From NCBI GenBank assembly GCA_001898625.1, contig MKUP01000006.1, forward strand, positions 78,237-142,236: 64,000 nucleotides of DNA. Reading direction: 5' to 3'. The notes under the pieces are model-generated. The model worked only from the letters and a program-made list of their open reading frames with translations, had not been told where the DNA came from and searched no databases. Numbering within the stretch: the stretch's first letter is position 1; every line of letters begins with the position of its first letter. The DNA is from Burkholderiales bacterium 67-32. GTDB lineage: Bacteria > Pseudomonadota > Gammaproteobacteria > Burkholderiales > Burkholderiaceae_B. Below are positions 1-7,852 of this stretch, piece after piece. The translations under genes were made by a program, and so were the position numbers.

Positions 1-341
1 AATTGAGAATACTGGGTTTCGAGCAGCTCGCACACGACGCCCCGAAACCGAGCGGAACATCCCTTATTTGCCCAGTATTAGTGCGGGTTTGCACTAATAT
101 CGTGCGCGCCTGACAACATCGGGATTTACCTTATCAGCTTAGTGAAATTTCGCTTGAAAGGTAAGAAAAAGTGTCTTAGTCTAAAAAAAAAGACTTTCGG
201 CGTAAACAGTTTTTGCCTGCTCCATGCCACAAGCATGTCCGGCACGGGCCGTCTCCTCCAGGGGGCGGCGCCGGCGGGAGGCAGCCGCCGCCTGGCAGCA
301 CCTTTTGATTGATGGATACCTCTTCCTTTCGGAGATAGGAA
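1..341. other. Left-edge intergenic region upstream of the MFS operon
   Basis: No convincing gene lies in these bases; the long antisense reading frame here is a composition artefact. The stretch is more AT-rich than the genes that follow. It carries the inverted repeats at 8-16/71-79 and 76-99, a run of nine A residues near 183-191 flanked by short complementary AGTCT/AGACT arms, and a GC-rich segment near 250-290. A Shine-Dalgarno-like GGAGATAGGAA precedes the ATG at 342. I read it as the promoter and regulatory region of the 342-4784 operon. Confidence 0.6.
76..99. promoter_or_regulatory. Inverted repeat, putative operator
   Basis: TATTAGTGC and GCACTAATA are perfect 9-bp complementary arms around a 6-nt spacer (GGGTTT). 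A second pair, AATACTGGG at 8-16 and CCCAGTATT at 71-79, overlaps its left arm, so the region could form two alternative structures. A compact AT-flanked dyad about 240 bp before the MFS start fits a regulator binding site. The regulator could be the LysR protein encoded at 4788-5693 or one encoded left of the window. Confidence 0.5.
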
Positions 342-1592
342 ATGGCAGACAAATACGCCGCGAGTCCCGGGGACATCCCCGCAGGCAAGGCGAACGAGGG
401 CGAAGACTACGCCCGCAAGGCCGTCATCGCGTCGACGGTGGGCTACGCCCTCGACGGTTTCGACCTTCTCATCCTGGGCTTCATCCTGGCCGCGATCTCG
501 GCGGACCTGGGGCTGTCCAGCACCCAGGCCGGATCGCTGGTGACCTGGACGCTGGTCGGCGCCGTGGTCGGCGGCATCGTGTTCGGCTGGTTGAGCGACA
601 AGCATGGCCGCGTGCGCGTGCTGAACTGGACCATCCTGCTGTTCGCGGTCTTCACCGGCTTGTGCGCGCTGGCCCAGGGCTATTGGGACCTGTTGGCGTA
701 CCGCACCATCGCCGGCCTGGGGCTGGGCGGCGAATTCGGCATCGGCATGGCGCTGGCCGCCGAGGCCTGCCGTCCCGAACAGCGCGCCCGCATGAGTTCG
801 TACGTCGGCCTCGGCTGGCAGGCCGGCGTGCTGGCCGCGGCGCTGGTCACCCCCATCCTGCTGCCCATCGTGGGCTGGCGCGGCATGTTCGCCATCGGCG
901 TACTGCCGGCGGTCGTGGCCTTCGTCATCCGCCATTTCATCGGCGAACCCAAGATCTTCGTCGAGAGCCAGAAGTCCACGGCGCCGAAGGAGAACGCGTT
1001 CAAGCTGCTCGTGGCGGATGCCAAGACCACGCGGACCAGCCTGGGCGTGGTCATCCTGACCTCGGTGCAGAACTTCGGCTACTACGGCGTGATGATCTGG
1101 ATGCCGTCGTACCTGAGCAAGCAGTTCGGCTATTCGCTGACCAAGTCGGCGGGCTGGACCGCCGTCACCATCCTCGGCATGGCCTTCGGCATCTGGCTGT
1201 TCGGCCAGTTGGCGGACCGCGTCGGCCGGCGTCCCATCTTCCTGCTCTACCAGGTGGGCGCGGTGCTGTCGGTGCTGGCCTATTCGCAGCTCGAAGCGCA
1301 ATACGCCCTGCTGATCGGCGGCGCCATCATGGGCATGTTCGTCAACGGCATGCTGGGCGGCTACGGCGCGCTGATCTCCGAGTTGTATCCCACCCGGGCG
1401 CGGGCCACGGCACAGAACGTGCTGTTCAACATCGGCCGCGCCGTGGGCGGGTTCGGGCCGCTGGCCGTGGGCGCGGTGGCCGCGAAGTATTCGTTCAGCC
1501 ACGCGATCGCGCTGCTGGCGTCGATCTACGTGCTGGACATCATCGCCACGCTGTTCCTGATCCCGGAACGCAAGGGTGCAAAGCTAGAGTAA
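342..1592 (+). CDS. MFS transporter, aromatic acid:H+ symporter (AAHS) type
   Basis: This is a 416-residue inner-membrane proton symporter predicted to import an organic or aromatic acid. Family marks are visible: DGFD at residues 38-41 in the first membrane helix (the acidic TM1 motif of AAHS carriers), the loop 2-3 motif GWLSDKHGR at 83-91, the R-x3-G-x-G-x-G-x-E pattern near 122-134, and a second copy of the loop motif (ADRVGRRP) in the C-terminal half. It has twelve hydrophobic segments and ordinary family length. GGAGATAGGAA precedes the ATG. It heads an operon with PyrK-, PyrD- and carbamoylase-like enzymes, so the cargo is probably a pyrimidine-type carboxylic acid such as orotate or dihydroorotate. 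That substrate is inference. Confidence 0.88.
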   Translation: MADKYAASPGDIPAGKANEGEDYARKAVIASTVGYALDGFDLLILGFILAAISADLGLSSTQAGSLVTWTLVGAVVGGIVFGWLSDKHGRVRVLNWTILLFAVFTGLCALAQGYWDLLAYRTIAGLGLGGEFGIGMALAAEACRPEQRARMSSYVGLGWQAGVLAAALVTPILLPIVGWRGMFAIGVLPAVVAFVIRHFIGEPKIFVESQKSTAPKENAFKLLVADAKTTRTSLGVVILTSVQNFGYYGVMIWMPSYLSKQFGYSLTKSAGWTAVTILGMAFGIWLFGQLADRVGRRPIFLLYQVGAVLSVLAYSQLEAQYALLIGGAIMGMFVNGMLGGYGALISELYPTRARATAQNVLFNIGRAVGGFGPLAVGAVAAKYSFSHAIALLASIYVLDIIATLFLIPERKGAKLE

Positions 1593-1662
1593 GGCCCCCC
1601 CTTACGCCCTTCGGGCGCCCCCCGGGGGGGCGGCACTGGCGGACCGGCGGAGCCGGATCCGC
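1593..1662 (-). repeat. 70-bp GC-rich palindromic intergenic element, copy A
   Basis: Starting one base after the MFS stop codon, this is the reverse-complement copy of an element also present at 27192-27258 and 45687-45757. Its modules are a dyad close to GGATCCGGCTCCGCCGGTCC, a C-run/G-run hairpin, a GCCCGAAGGGC hairpin and a terminal G-run. Several nested hairpins right behind a stop codon could act as a terminator or mRNA stabiliser between the MFS gene and the downstream enzymes. No transposase or target duplication is visible. Confidence 0.75.
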
Positions 1663-1724
1663 GGTGCCCAAGGTAGGTAGTAGTTATCGAGCGCTGGGGA
1701 GTTTTCCAGCGCAGAGGAATCAGA

Positions 1725-2561
1725 ATGGAAGTTGTATCGTCCGAATCGCATGTCGGGTGTTGCGCCGGACCTGCCGCGCCGGATACGCAGGGCGTGGTGA
1801 TCAGCAATGCATGGGTCAACCGGGACTACAAGCACCTGGTGCTGGATGCCGGGCTGCCGGCCGCCGGGGCGAAGGCGGGGCAGTTCTTTCATCTGCTGTG
1901 CCCGTCGACCGAGCAGGATGCGCCGTTCTTTCGCCGGCCCATGAGTACCTACCGGGCCGATCCGGCCACGGGGCGGGTGGAGTTCCTGTACAAGGTGACC
2001 GGCGCCGGCACGCGCGGGCTGGCCACGCTCGAGGCGGGCGACAAGCTGCCGATGCTGGGGCCGCTGGGCGTGGGGTTCACGCTGCCCGCGGGCGCGCGCC
2101 ATATCGTCGTGCTGGGGCGTGGCGTGGGGCTCGCGACGCTGGCGCCGCTGGCCGAGATGGCGGCGCAGGCGAAGGTGGGCGTGACGGCCATCCTGAGCGC
2201 GCGCGATGCCGCCAACCTGATGTCGCAGGAGCGGTTCGCGGCCATTGGCGCCACCATCATCGAGGTCACCGACGAGGCCGGCACCAGCGCGGTCGAGAAC
2301 GTCGAGCGCCTGCTGCGTGAGCTGCATGCCGCGGGCCGCGCCGATGCGTTCTATACCTGTGGTTCGTCGCGCCTGACGCTGTTGATGCAGCGCCTGGGCG
2401 CCGAGTTGTCCGTGCCGGGCGAAGTGGCGATGGAGCAGCAGATGGCCTGCGGCATCGGCATGTGCTATTGCTGCGTGCGCGCGTTCCGCGAAGGCGACAA
2501 GCTGGTCAGCAAGCGCGTCTGCTGGGACGGGCCCGTGTTTCCCCTGGCGGAGGTGGCGTGA
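1725..2561 (+). CDS. PyrK-like FAD/[2Fe-2S] electron-transfer subunit of dihydroorotate dehydrogenase
   Basis: A ferredoxin-reductase-like protein of 278 residues. It would pass electrons between NAD(H) and the FMN of the PyrD-type partner encoded next. The flavin-site motif RRPMSTYR sits near residues 66-73. The C-terminus has the PyrK cluster signature: C242-x4-C247-x2-C250 and C266 in VCWDGPVF. AGAGGAA lies before the ATG. The stop codon overlaps the start of the partner by one base, so the two are translationally coupled as in pyrK-pyrD pairs. The pair sits in a transport/hydrolase operon rather than with biosynthetic pyr genes, so a catabolic role is likely (inference). Confidence 0.85.
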   Translation: MEVVSSESHVGCCAGPAAPDTQGVVISNAWVNRDYKHLVLDAGLPAAGAKAGQFFHLLCPSTEQDAPFFRRPMSTYRADPATGRVEFLYKVTGAGTRGLATLEAGDKLPMLGPLGVGFTLPAGARHIVVLGRGVGLATLAPLAEMAAQAKVGVTAILSARDAANLMSQERFAAIGATIIEVTDEAGTSAVENVERLLRELHAAGRADAFYTCGSSRLTLLMQRLGAELSVPGEVAMEQQMACGIGMCYCCVRAFREGDKLVSKRVCWDGPVFPLAEVA

Positions 2562-3496
2562 TGATCGATTTGTCCGTAGAGGTAGGCGGGCTGCGCCTCT
2601 CCAATCCCGTGATGCCGGCCTCGGGCACGTTCGCCGACGGGCTGGCCAATACCATCGATTTCAACCGCCTGGGCGCGTTCGTCACCAAGACCATCACGCA
2701 CGAGAAGCGCACCGGCAATCCGGTCCCGCGCGTGGCGGAGGTGCACAGCGGCATGCTCAATGCGATCGGCATCCCCAGCAAGGGGTCCGACTATTTCATC
2801 CGCGAGAGCATTCCGTTCTACCGGAAGTTCTCGCCGCCGCTGGTGGTCAGCATCTCGGCGCCGTCGAACGACGGTTTCGCGCGGCTGGCGGCCGAGCTGT
2901 CGCAGGTCGAGGGCGTGGCCGCCATCGAGGCCAACATCTCGTGTCCCAACATCGAGGAGGACGGCAAGGCCTTCGCGATGCATGCCCGCTCCACCGCCGC
3001 GGTGGTGAAGGCACTGCGCGCCTCGACTTCGCTGCCGCTGTGGGTCAAGCTCACGCCCAATACCGGCGAGATCGCCAACGTGGCCCGCGCGGCGCAGGAA
3101 GAGGGCGCCGACGCCATCGTGGCCGCCAACACCATCCTGGGCATGGCGATCGACATCGACACGCGCCGGCCCAAGCTGGGCAACGTCATGGGCGGCATGT
3201 CGGGGCCGGCGATCAAGCCCATCGTCGTGCGCATGGTGTACCAGTGCCACCGCGCGGTCTCGATTCCCATCATCGGCTGCGGCGGCATCGCCACCGCCGA
3301 GGACGCGATCGAATACATGCTGGCCGGCGCGAAGGCCGTGCAGGTCGGGACGGCCACCTTCATCCATCCCACGGCCATGATCGACGTGATCGACGGCCTG
3401 GTGCAGTACTGCGGGCGCAAGGGCCTGTCCGGCCTGCAGGGGCTGGTCGGAGCGGTGGAAGACACCGGCTTCGTGCCTTTCGAGGCGATGGCTTGA
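2561..3496 (+). CDS. Class 1B dihydroorotate dehydrogenase-like FMN enzyme
   Basis: This 311-residue TIM-barrel flavoenzyme interconverts dihydroorotate (or a related dihydropyrimidine) and its unsaturated form, using the PyrK-like partner. Visible marks are the FMN-site segment MPASGTF (18-24), the catalytic loop NISCPN with C128 (class 1 enzymes use Cys where class 2 use Ser), and the phosphate-binding GCGGI and VQVGTA segments. I chose the ATG at 2561 because it overlaps the previous stop (TGATG) and starts at the family N-terminus; longer in-frame readings add unrelated residues. Beta-proteobacteria normally make pyrimidines with a class 2 quinone-linked PyrD, so a 1B pair here suggests a dedicated catabolic or specialised function. 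Dihydropyrimidine dehydrogenase-like activity is an alternative. Confidence 0.85.
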   Translation: MIDLSVEVGGLRLSNPVMPASGTFADGLANTIDFNRLGAFVTKTITHEKRTGNPVPRVAEVHSGMLNAIGIPSKGSDYFIRESIPFYRKFSPPLVVSISAPSNDGFARLAAELSQVEGVAAIEANISCPNIEEDGKAFAMHARSTAAVVKALRASTSLPLWVKLTPNTGEIANVARAAQEEGADAIVAANTILGMAIDIDTRRPKLGNVMGGMSGPAIKPIVVRMVYQCHRAVSIPIIGCGGIATAEDAIEYMLAGAKAVQVGTATFIHPTAMIDVIDGLVQYCGRKGLSGLQGLVGAVEDTGFVPFEAMA

Positions 3497-3503
3497 GGGC
3501 GAC

Positions 3504-4784
3504 ATGACAGCAGCAACCACGATGCCCGGTACCCAGGCCGTTCCCGGACGGCAGGAAGCGATCGATCTGTTCGAGCGGATCCGCCAGCTCAGCTTCGATG
3601 GCGTCGGCGTCTCGCGCGAGAGCTACGGTCCCACCGAGACGGCCGCGCTGGACGCGCTGGTCGAATGGGCAGGCGGACATGGTATCGCCGCGCAGACCGA
3701 TCCCGCGGCCAACGTGGTGTTCTCGCTGGCGCAGGCGGGCGGGCAGGCGCCCATCGTGTGCGGATCGCACATGGATTCGGTGCCCCAGGGCGGCAACTAC
3801 GACGGCCTGGCCGGCGTCATCGCCGGCCTGCTGTGCCTGAAGCGGCTTAAGGACGAAGGCGTGCGGCTGGCGCATCCCTTGTGGGTCGCCGGCATGCGGG
3901 GCGAGGAAAGCGCGTGGTTCGGCAAGGCCTACATGGGGTCCAGCGCCATCCTGGGCAAGCTCAAGGCGGACGACCTGGCGCTGCGCAACAAGCGCAGCGG
4001 CCGCACGCTGGCCGAGGCCATGGCCAGCGTGGGCGCCGACGTGGGCAGCATCGCCGCCGGCAAGCCGGTGCCCTGGGTGTCGGGCGTGCGCGCCTACCTG
4101 GAGCTGCACATCGAGCAGGGGCCGCTGATGGTGGCCCGCAAATGGCCCACGGCCATCGTCTCGGGCATACGCGGCAACATCCGCCACAACCTCGTTCGGT
4201 GCGTGGGCGAACCCGGGCACTCCGGCGCCGTGCCGCGCTGGCTGCGCAACGATGCGGTGTTCGCGGTATCCGACCTGCTGATGCGGCTGGACGAGCACTG
4301 GCGCGTGCTGCTGGAACGCGGCAACGACCTGGTCGTGACCTCGGGCGTGATGGGCACCGACCCCGCCGAGCACGCCGTGTCGCGCATTCCCGGCCGGGTC
4401 GATTTCAGTTTCGAGGTACGCAGCGAAAGCACCGAGACGCTGGAGGAGTTCTACCGCGTGATGCGTGCCGAATGCGACGAAGTGGCGCGTCAGCGCGGGG
4501 TGCGCTTCGAGTTCGACCGGCGCATCGAATCGGCCCCGGCCACCATGGATGCGCAACTGGTGCAACTGCTGCTGGATACCTCGGCGGAACTGGCTTTGCC
4601 AGCCGAGAAGATTCCCAGCGGCGCCGGACATGACGCGGCCCTGTTCGCCAACGCCGGCATCCCCTCGGGCATGATCTTCATCCGCAACGAGAACGGCTCG
4701 CACAATCCGGCCGAGGCCATGGAGATCGACGACTTCATGGCGGGCGTGGACGTGCTGTACCGGTCGCTGCCCAAGGTGGCGTAG
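3504..4784 (+). CDS. M20 family N-carbamoyl-L-amino acid / ureido-acid amidohydrolase
   Basis: This 426-residue zinc hydrolase belongs to the N-carbamoyl-amino-acid hydrolase, beta-ureidopropionase and allantoate amidohydrolase group. Metal ligands are clear: H89 and D91 in GSHMDSV, bridging D100 in NYDGLAGV, E134/E135 in RGEES, H202 in LHIEQGP and H376 in GAGHDAALFA. The RNENGSHNP segment near the end is also typical. Such enzymes split a carbamoyl group to an amino acid, CO2 and ammonia. Behind a dihydroorotate-dehydrogenase pair, N-carbamoyl-aspartate is the attractive substrate. A ring-opening dihydroorotase or hydantoinase would still be needed and is not in this window. Confidence 0.87.
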   Translation: MTAATTMPGTQAVPGRQEAIDLFERIRQLSFDGVGVSRESYGPTETAALDALVEWAGGHGIAAQTDPAANVVFSLAQAGGQAPIVCGSHMDSVPQGGNYDGLAGVIAGLLCLKRLKDEGVRLAHPLWVAGMRGEESAWFGKAYMGSSAILGKLKADDLALRNKRSGRTLAEAMASVGADVGSIAAGKPVPWVSGVRAYLELHIEQGPLMVARKWPTAIVSGIRGNIRHNLVRCVGEPGHSGAVPRWLRNDAVFAVSDLLMRLDEHWRVLLERGNDLVVTSGVMGTDPAEHAVSRIPGRVDFSFEVRSESTETLEEFYRVMRAECDEVARQRGVRFEFDRRIESAPATMDAQLVQLLLDTSAELALPAEKIPSGAGHDAALFANAGIPSGMIFIRNENGSHNPAEAMEIDDFMAGVDVLYRSLPKVA

Positions 4785-4787
4785 GCG

Positions 4788-5693
4788 CTAGCGGGAGCCC
4801 AGCGCCTCGATGACGGCCTCCCGCAGGGCCTCCGAGGCCGCCGTCGGCGCCGCCGCGGCGCGCATCATCCAGTGCACCTCCCAGCGCGTGTCGCCGTGTT
4901 CGATGCCGCGCACGTCGTAGTGCGCCGCATCCAGGTGGCGGGCGGCGAACGCGGGCAGCAGCGTCATGCCCAGGCCGCACCGGACCATTTCCAGCGCCGT
5001 CGAATACAGCCTGACCTCCTGCACCGCGTTCAGCGCCACGCCGGCCCGCGACAGCTGCAGGAAGACCTCGCGCCATTGGCCGCTGACGCGGTCCGTGAGG
5101 ATCACCTCGGCGTGCTGCAACGCCTGCCATTTCATCCTGCGTCCGCCAGCCGGGGCCGGCGGCGCCTTGCCGCGGGCATACACCGCGTGCATGCGGTCGC
5201 GCACCAGCGGTTCGGTGCGCAGCACGGTGGCCAGGGCCGGGCTGGTGCCGGGAGAGCCGATGGCGACATCCACTTCGTCCGCCGCCAGCCGCTGCGAGGC
5301 CTGTTCCACCGGCACGTCCAGTACGTCGACCGCCACCAGTGGATGCCGCGCGCGGAATAGCGCGAGCGCGCGCGGGAAGAAGGTGGCGGCGGTCAACGGC
5401 CCCACGGCCACGCGGATGCGGCCGCCTTGCAGTTCCCCGACGCTGCGCAGTCCGGCCACGGTGCGATGGATGTCGGCCAGCACGCGGTTGGCCGTCTCGC
5501 ACAGGGTCTTGCCCGCGGCCGTCAGGCGCACCGTCCGGCCCCGCTCCACCAGCACCACGCCCACCTGCTGTTCGAGTTCCTTGATCATGACGCTGACCGC
5601 GGACTGGGTCAGCGCCAACGCATCGGCCGTCGCGGTAAAGCTGCCGGTGTTGGCCAGGGTCGCGAGCGCATGGAGCTGACGGAGGGTAACCAT
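4788..5693 (-). CDS. LysR family transcriptional regulator
   Basis: A standard 301-residue LysR activator. Residues 1-60 hold the winged helix-turn-helix (LATLANTGSFTATADALAL then TQSAVS); the rest is the periplasmic-binding-protein-like effector domain. It converges on the M20 gene with only 3 bases between stops, and it is divergent from the metallophosphoesterase at 5787. An inverted repeat in that divergent gap (5722-5740) fits its binding site. It could control either flanking operon; the divergent one is the usual LysR target. Confidence 0.9.
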   Translation of the reverse strand: MVTLRQLHALATLANTGSFTATADALALTQSAVSVMIKELEQQVGVVLVERGRTVRLTAAGKTLCETANRVLADIHRTVAGLRSVGELQGGRIRVAVGPLTAATFFPRALALFRARHPLVAVDVLDVPVEQASQRLAADEVDVAIGSPGTSPALATVLRTEPLVRDRMHAVYARGKAPPAPAGGRRMKWQALQHAEVILTDRVSGQWREVFLQLSRAGVALNAVQEVRLYSTALEMVRCGLGMTLLPAFAARHLDAAHYDVRGIEHGDTRWEVHWMMRAAAAPTAASEALREAVIEALGSR

Positions 5694-5721
5694 GATTTTT
5701 ATGAATCCATGGATGAGAAAA

Positions 5722-5740
5722 ATGAATTTTATTAATTCAT
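5722..5740. promoter_or_regulatory. LysR-type inverted repeat in divergent gap
   Basis: ATGAATT, TTATT and AATTCAT form a perfect 7-bp dyad with a 5-nt centre, 19 bp in all, in the AT-rich 93-bp gap between the LysR start (5693) and the ATG at 5787. It holds the T-N11-A spacing of LysR sites. ATGAAT also occurs at 5701 as a half-site-like direct repeat. Confidence 0.55.
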
Positions 5741-5786
5741 GGGCTTGCTGGATACTGGCCTTTCGCTTTCATGGCCGACCCGCAAC

Positions 5787-7808
5787 ATGGCTTCTTCCCC
5801 TCTCTTCCGCTTCGCCGTCATCGCCGACAGCCACGTCAATCCTTCGGAGCAGGACAACATCTCGCCGTTCGAGTCGCACCGACTGACCAACGAGCGGCTG
5901 CGGCATACCGTGGCGATGTTGAACGCGCTGGAGCCGGCCTTCGTCGTGCACGTGGGGGACATGATCCATCCCGTACCCGAGGCCGTCTCCTATCCGCAGG
6001 CCGTCCGGCAATTCCGCGACACCATGGCGGAACTGGCCTGTCCGGTCCATCTGGTGCCGGGCAATCACGACGTGGGCGACAAGCAGGCCGACTACGTCCC
6101 GGCGGGCGCCATCCGTCCCGAGTATGTGGAGCTGTACAGCCGGCACTTCGGGGAACACTTCTACGGGTTCGACCGGCAGGGCTGCCACTTCGCCGTCATC
6201 AACACCTCGCTCATCAATTCGGGGCTGCCGCAGGAGCGCGAGCAGGCGGCGTGGCTGGAGACGGACCTGGCGGCGCACGCCGGACAGCGCATCTTTCTGT
6301 TCATGCACTATCCGCCCTTCGTCGCCACCCGGGACGAGCATGGGCACTACGACAACATCGACGAGCCGGGAAGAAGCTGGCTGCTGGACGTCGTCGCCCG
6401 CCACAAGGTGGCGGCGGCGTTCACCGGCCACGTGCACAACTTCTTCCTGAACCGCCACGCGGACACGAATTTCTACCTGATGCCGTCCACCGCCTTCGTG
6501 CGCGCCGACTATGCGGAAACGCTGCACGTGGGCCAGCCGCCCGAGCACGAGAACGGCCGCAACGACGTCGCCAAGCTGGGCGTCATGGTGGTCGACGTCC
6601 ATGAGGCGACGTTCGTGACACAGTTCCTCCGCAGCTTCGGCGGCGGGCAGGGGCCGGCGGCCGCGCAGCGCGACTGGCCGCGCCTGCCGCCTTCGGCCGG
6701 CGAGCTGCCCGCGCCGGGCGTGGAGCTGCGCCATGGCTGGACCGTGCTGTACGACATCCCCTACAGCAGCATGCTGGACGAGTTCCGGCGCAAGCGGGCG
6801 CGCAACGACTACCCCATCCTGGCGCTATGGGAGATGGGGGTGCGGCGGCTGCGCGTACCCCTGGACGACTTGCTCGACGCGGCTTCGCGCGCGCGTATGG
6901 AAGCCGTGGCCGAGCAGGGCTGCCGCTTCGCGGTGTTCCACTTCGGTTGGCCGGACGAGGCCGCGCTCGAGGTCGTGCACCGGCACCGCCACCTGCTGGA
7001 CGGGCTGGAGCTGATCCTGAGATGGCCGCCCGCGCCCGGCCTGGAGGCGCGGCTGGCGGCGGCCAGGGAACGCGCGGGCGTGCCGCTCGTCCTGTCGCGC
7101 TTCTGGAACGCCTCGGGCGAGTCGCGCGACGGCAAGCAGATCAAGCTGCTGGTGGACCATGGCTTCACGGTCGACGACGAACTGCCCGCCGCATCGGCGG
7201 TGGACGGCCTGGTCTTCCGCATTGCCCGCGGCACCGCCGCGCGCGAAGGAATCGCGCGGGCAGCCGCGGCGGCTGAGGGCAGGGGGCTGCGCGCCCAGGT
7301 CCACGTGCGCCTGGCGGACGACAGTCCCGCCCAGGCGCGGCGCGACGAGTGGCGCAATACCTGCCGCGTGCTGGAGACGGCGCTGTGCAGCCATTTCCAT
7401 CGCGGCCATCGCATCTTCCTGGATACCCTGGGCGACGTGGACCGCGGCTATTTTCCCAGGACCGGACTGATCGACCGCCGGGGCAATCCACGGCTGGCCG
7501 GCCGGGCGCTGCGAAACCTGAACGGCGCGTTGTCGGAGCTGCCGCCCGTACAGGAGCTGGACTGGCAGGAGACCGTCGATGGCGTGCTGGGCATCGCCCG
7601 CGCGGGCGACGCGGTGCTGCTGCTGCCGCTGCCGGAGGCGCCTGGCCGGGCCTGGCAAGGGACGATGCCGGGCCGGCCGGACCGCTACCAGGGCTATCGC
7701 GTGGATCTCGGCACCGGCGCGCAGACCGAGGTGGAAGGGGGCGCCGATCGTCCCATCCATTGCGAGGCTGGCGAGCCGGCCATGTGGGTCCTGCGCCCGG
7801 TGCCCTGA
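5787..7808 (+). CDS. Calcineurin-like metallophosphoesterase with an unassigned C-terminal half
   Basis: The protein has 673 residues. The N-terminal 290 or so form a dinuclear metallophosphoesterase with every canonical motif: D14-x-H16, G-D58, G-N93-H94-D95, H174 (FMHYPP) and GHVH with H215/H217. Family relatives hydrolyse phosphomono- or diesters. The remaining 350 or so residues contain alternating strand/helix text (DYPILALWEMGVRRL, FAVFHFGWP, LVLSRFW, GHRIFLDTL) that looks like an alpha/beta barrel, but I cannot name a family. The start at 5787 is chosen over one 48 bases upstream because the conserved strand begins here (FRFAVIADSH). Next to a sulfatase and two Bug proteins, the gene suggests uptake and desulfation or dephosphorylation of an esterified substrate. 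Confidence 0.8.
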   Translation: MASSPLFRFAVIADSHVNPSEQDNISPFESHRLTNERLRHTVAMLNALEPAFVVHVGDMIHPVPEAVSYPQAVRQFRDTMAELACPVHLVPGNHDVGDKQADYVPAGAIRPEYVELYSRHFGEHFYGFDRQGCHFAVINTSLINSGLPQEREQAAWLETDLAAHAGQRIFLFMHYPPFVATRDEHGHYDNIDEPGRSWLLDVVARHKVAAAFTGHVHNFFLNRHADTNFYLMPSTAFVRADYAETLHVGQPPEHENGRNDVAKLGVMVVDVHEATFVTQFLRSFGGGQGPAAAQRDWPRLPPSAGELPAPGVELRHGWTVLYDIPYSSMLDEFRRKRARNDYPILALWEMGVRRLRVPLDDLLDAASRARMEAVAEQGCRFAVFHFGWPDEAALEVVHRHRHLLDGLELILRWPPAPGLEARLAAARERAGVPLVLSRFWNASGESRDGKQIKLLVDHGFTVDDELPAASAVDGLVFRIARGTAAREGIARAAAAAEGRGLRAQVHVRLADDSPAQARRDEWRNTCRVLETALCSHFHRGHRIFLDTLGDVDRGYFPRTGLIDRRGNPRLAGRALRNLNGALSELPPVQELDWQETVDGVLGIARAGDAVLLLPLPEAPGRAWQGTMPGRPDRYQGYRVDLGTGAQTEVEGGADRPIHCEAGEPAMWVLRPVP

Positions 7809-7852
7809 ACACATCGCCACCCAGAATGTCTCGACTCACGAGGGAGAATGCC

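Noticed and set aside
126..1502. 458-codon antisense frame over the MFS gene
   Set aside because: Arg/His/Gln/Ala-rich shadow of a clear transporter gene, with no ribosome site.
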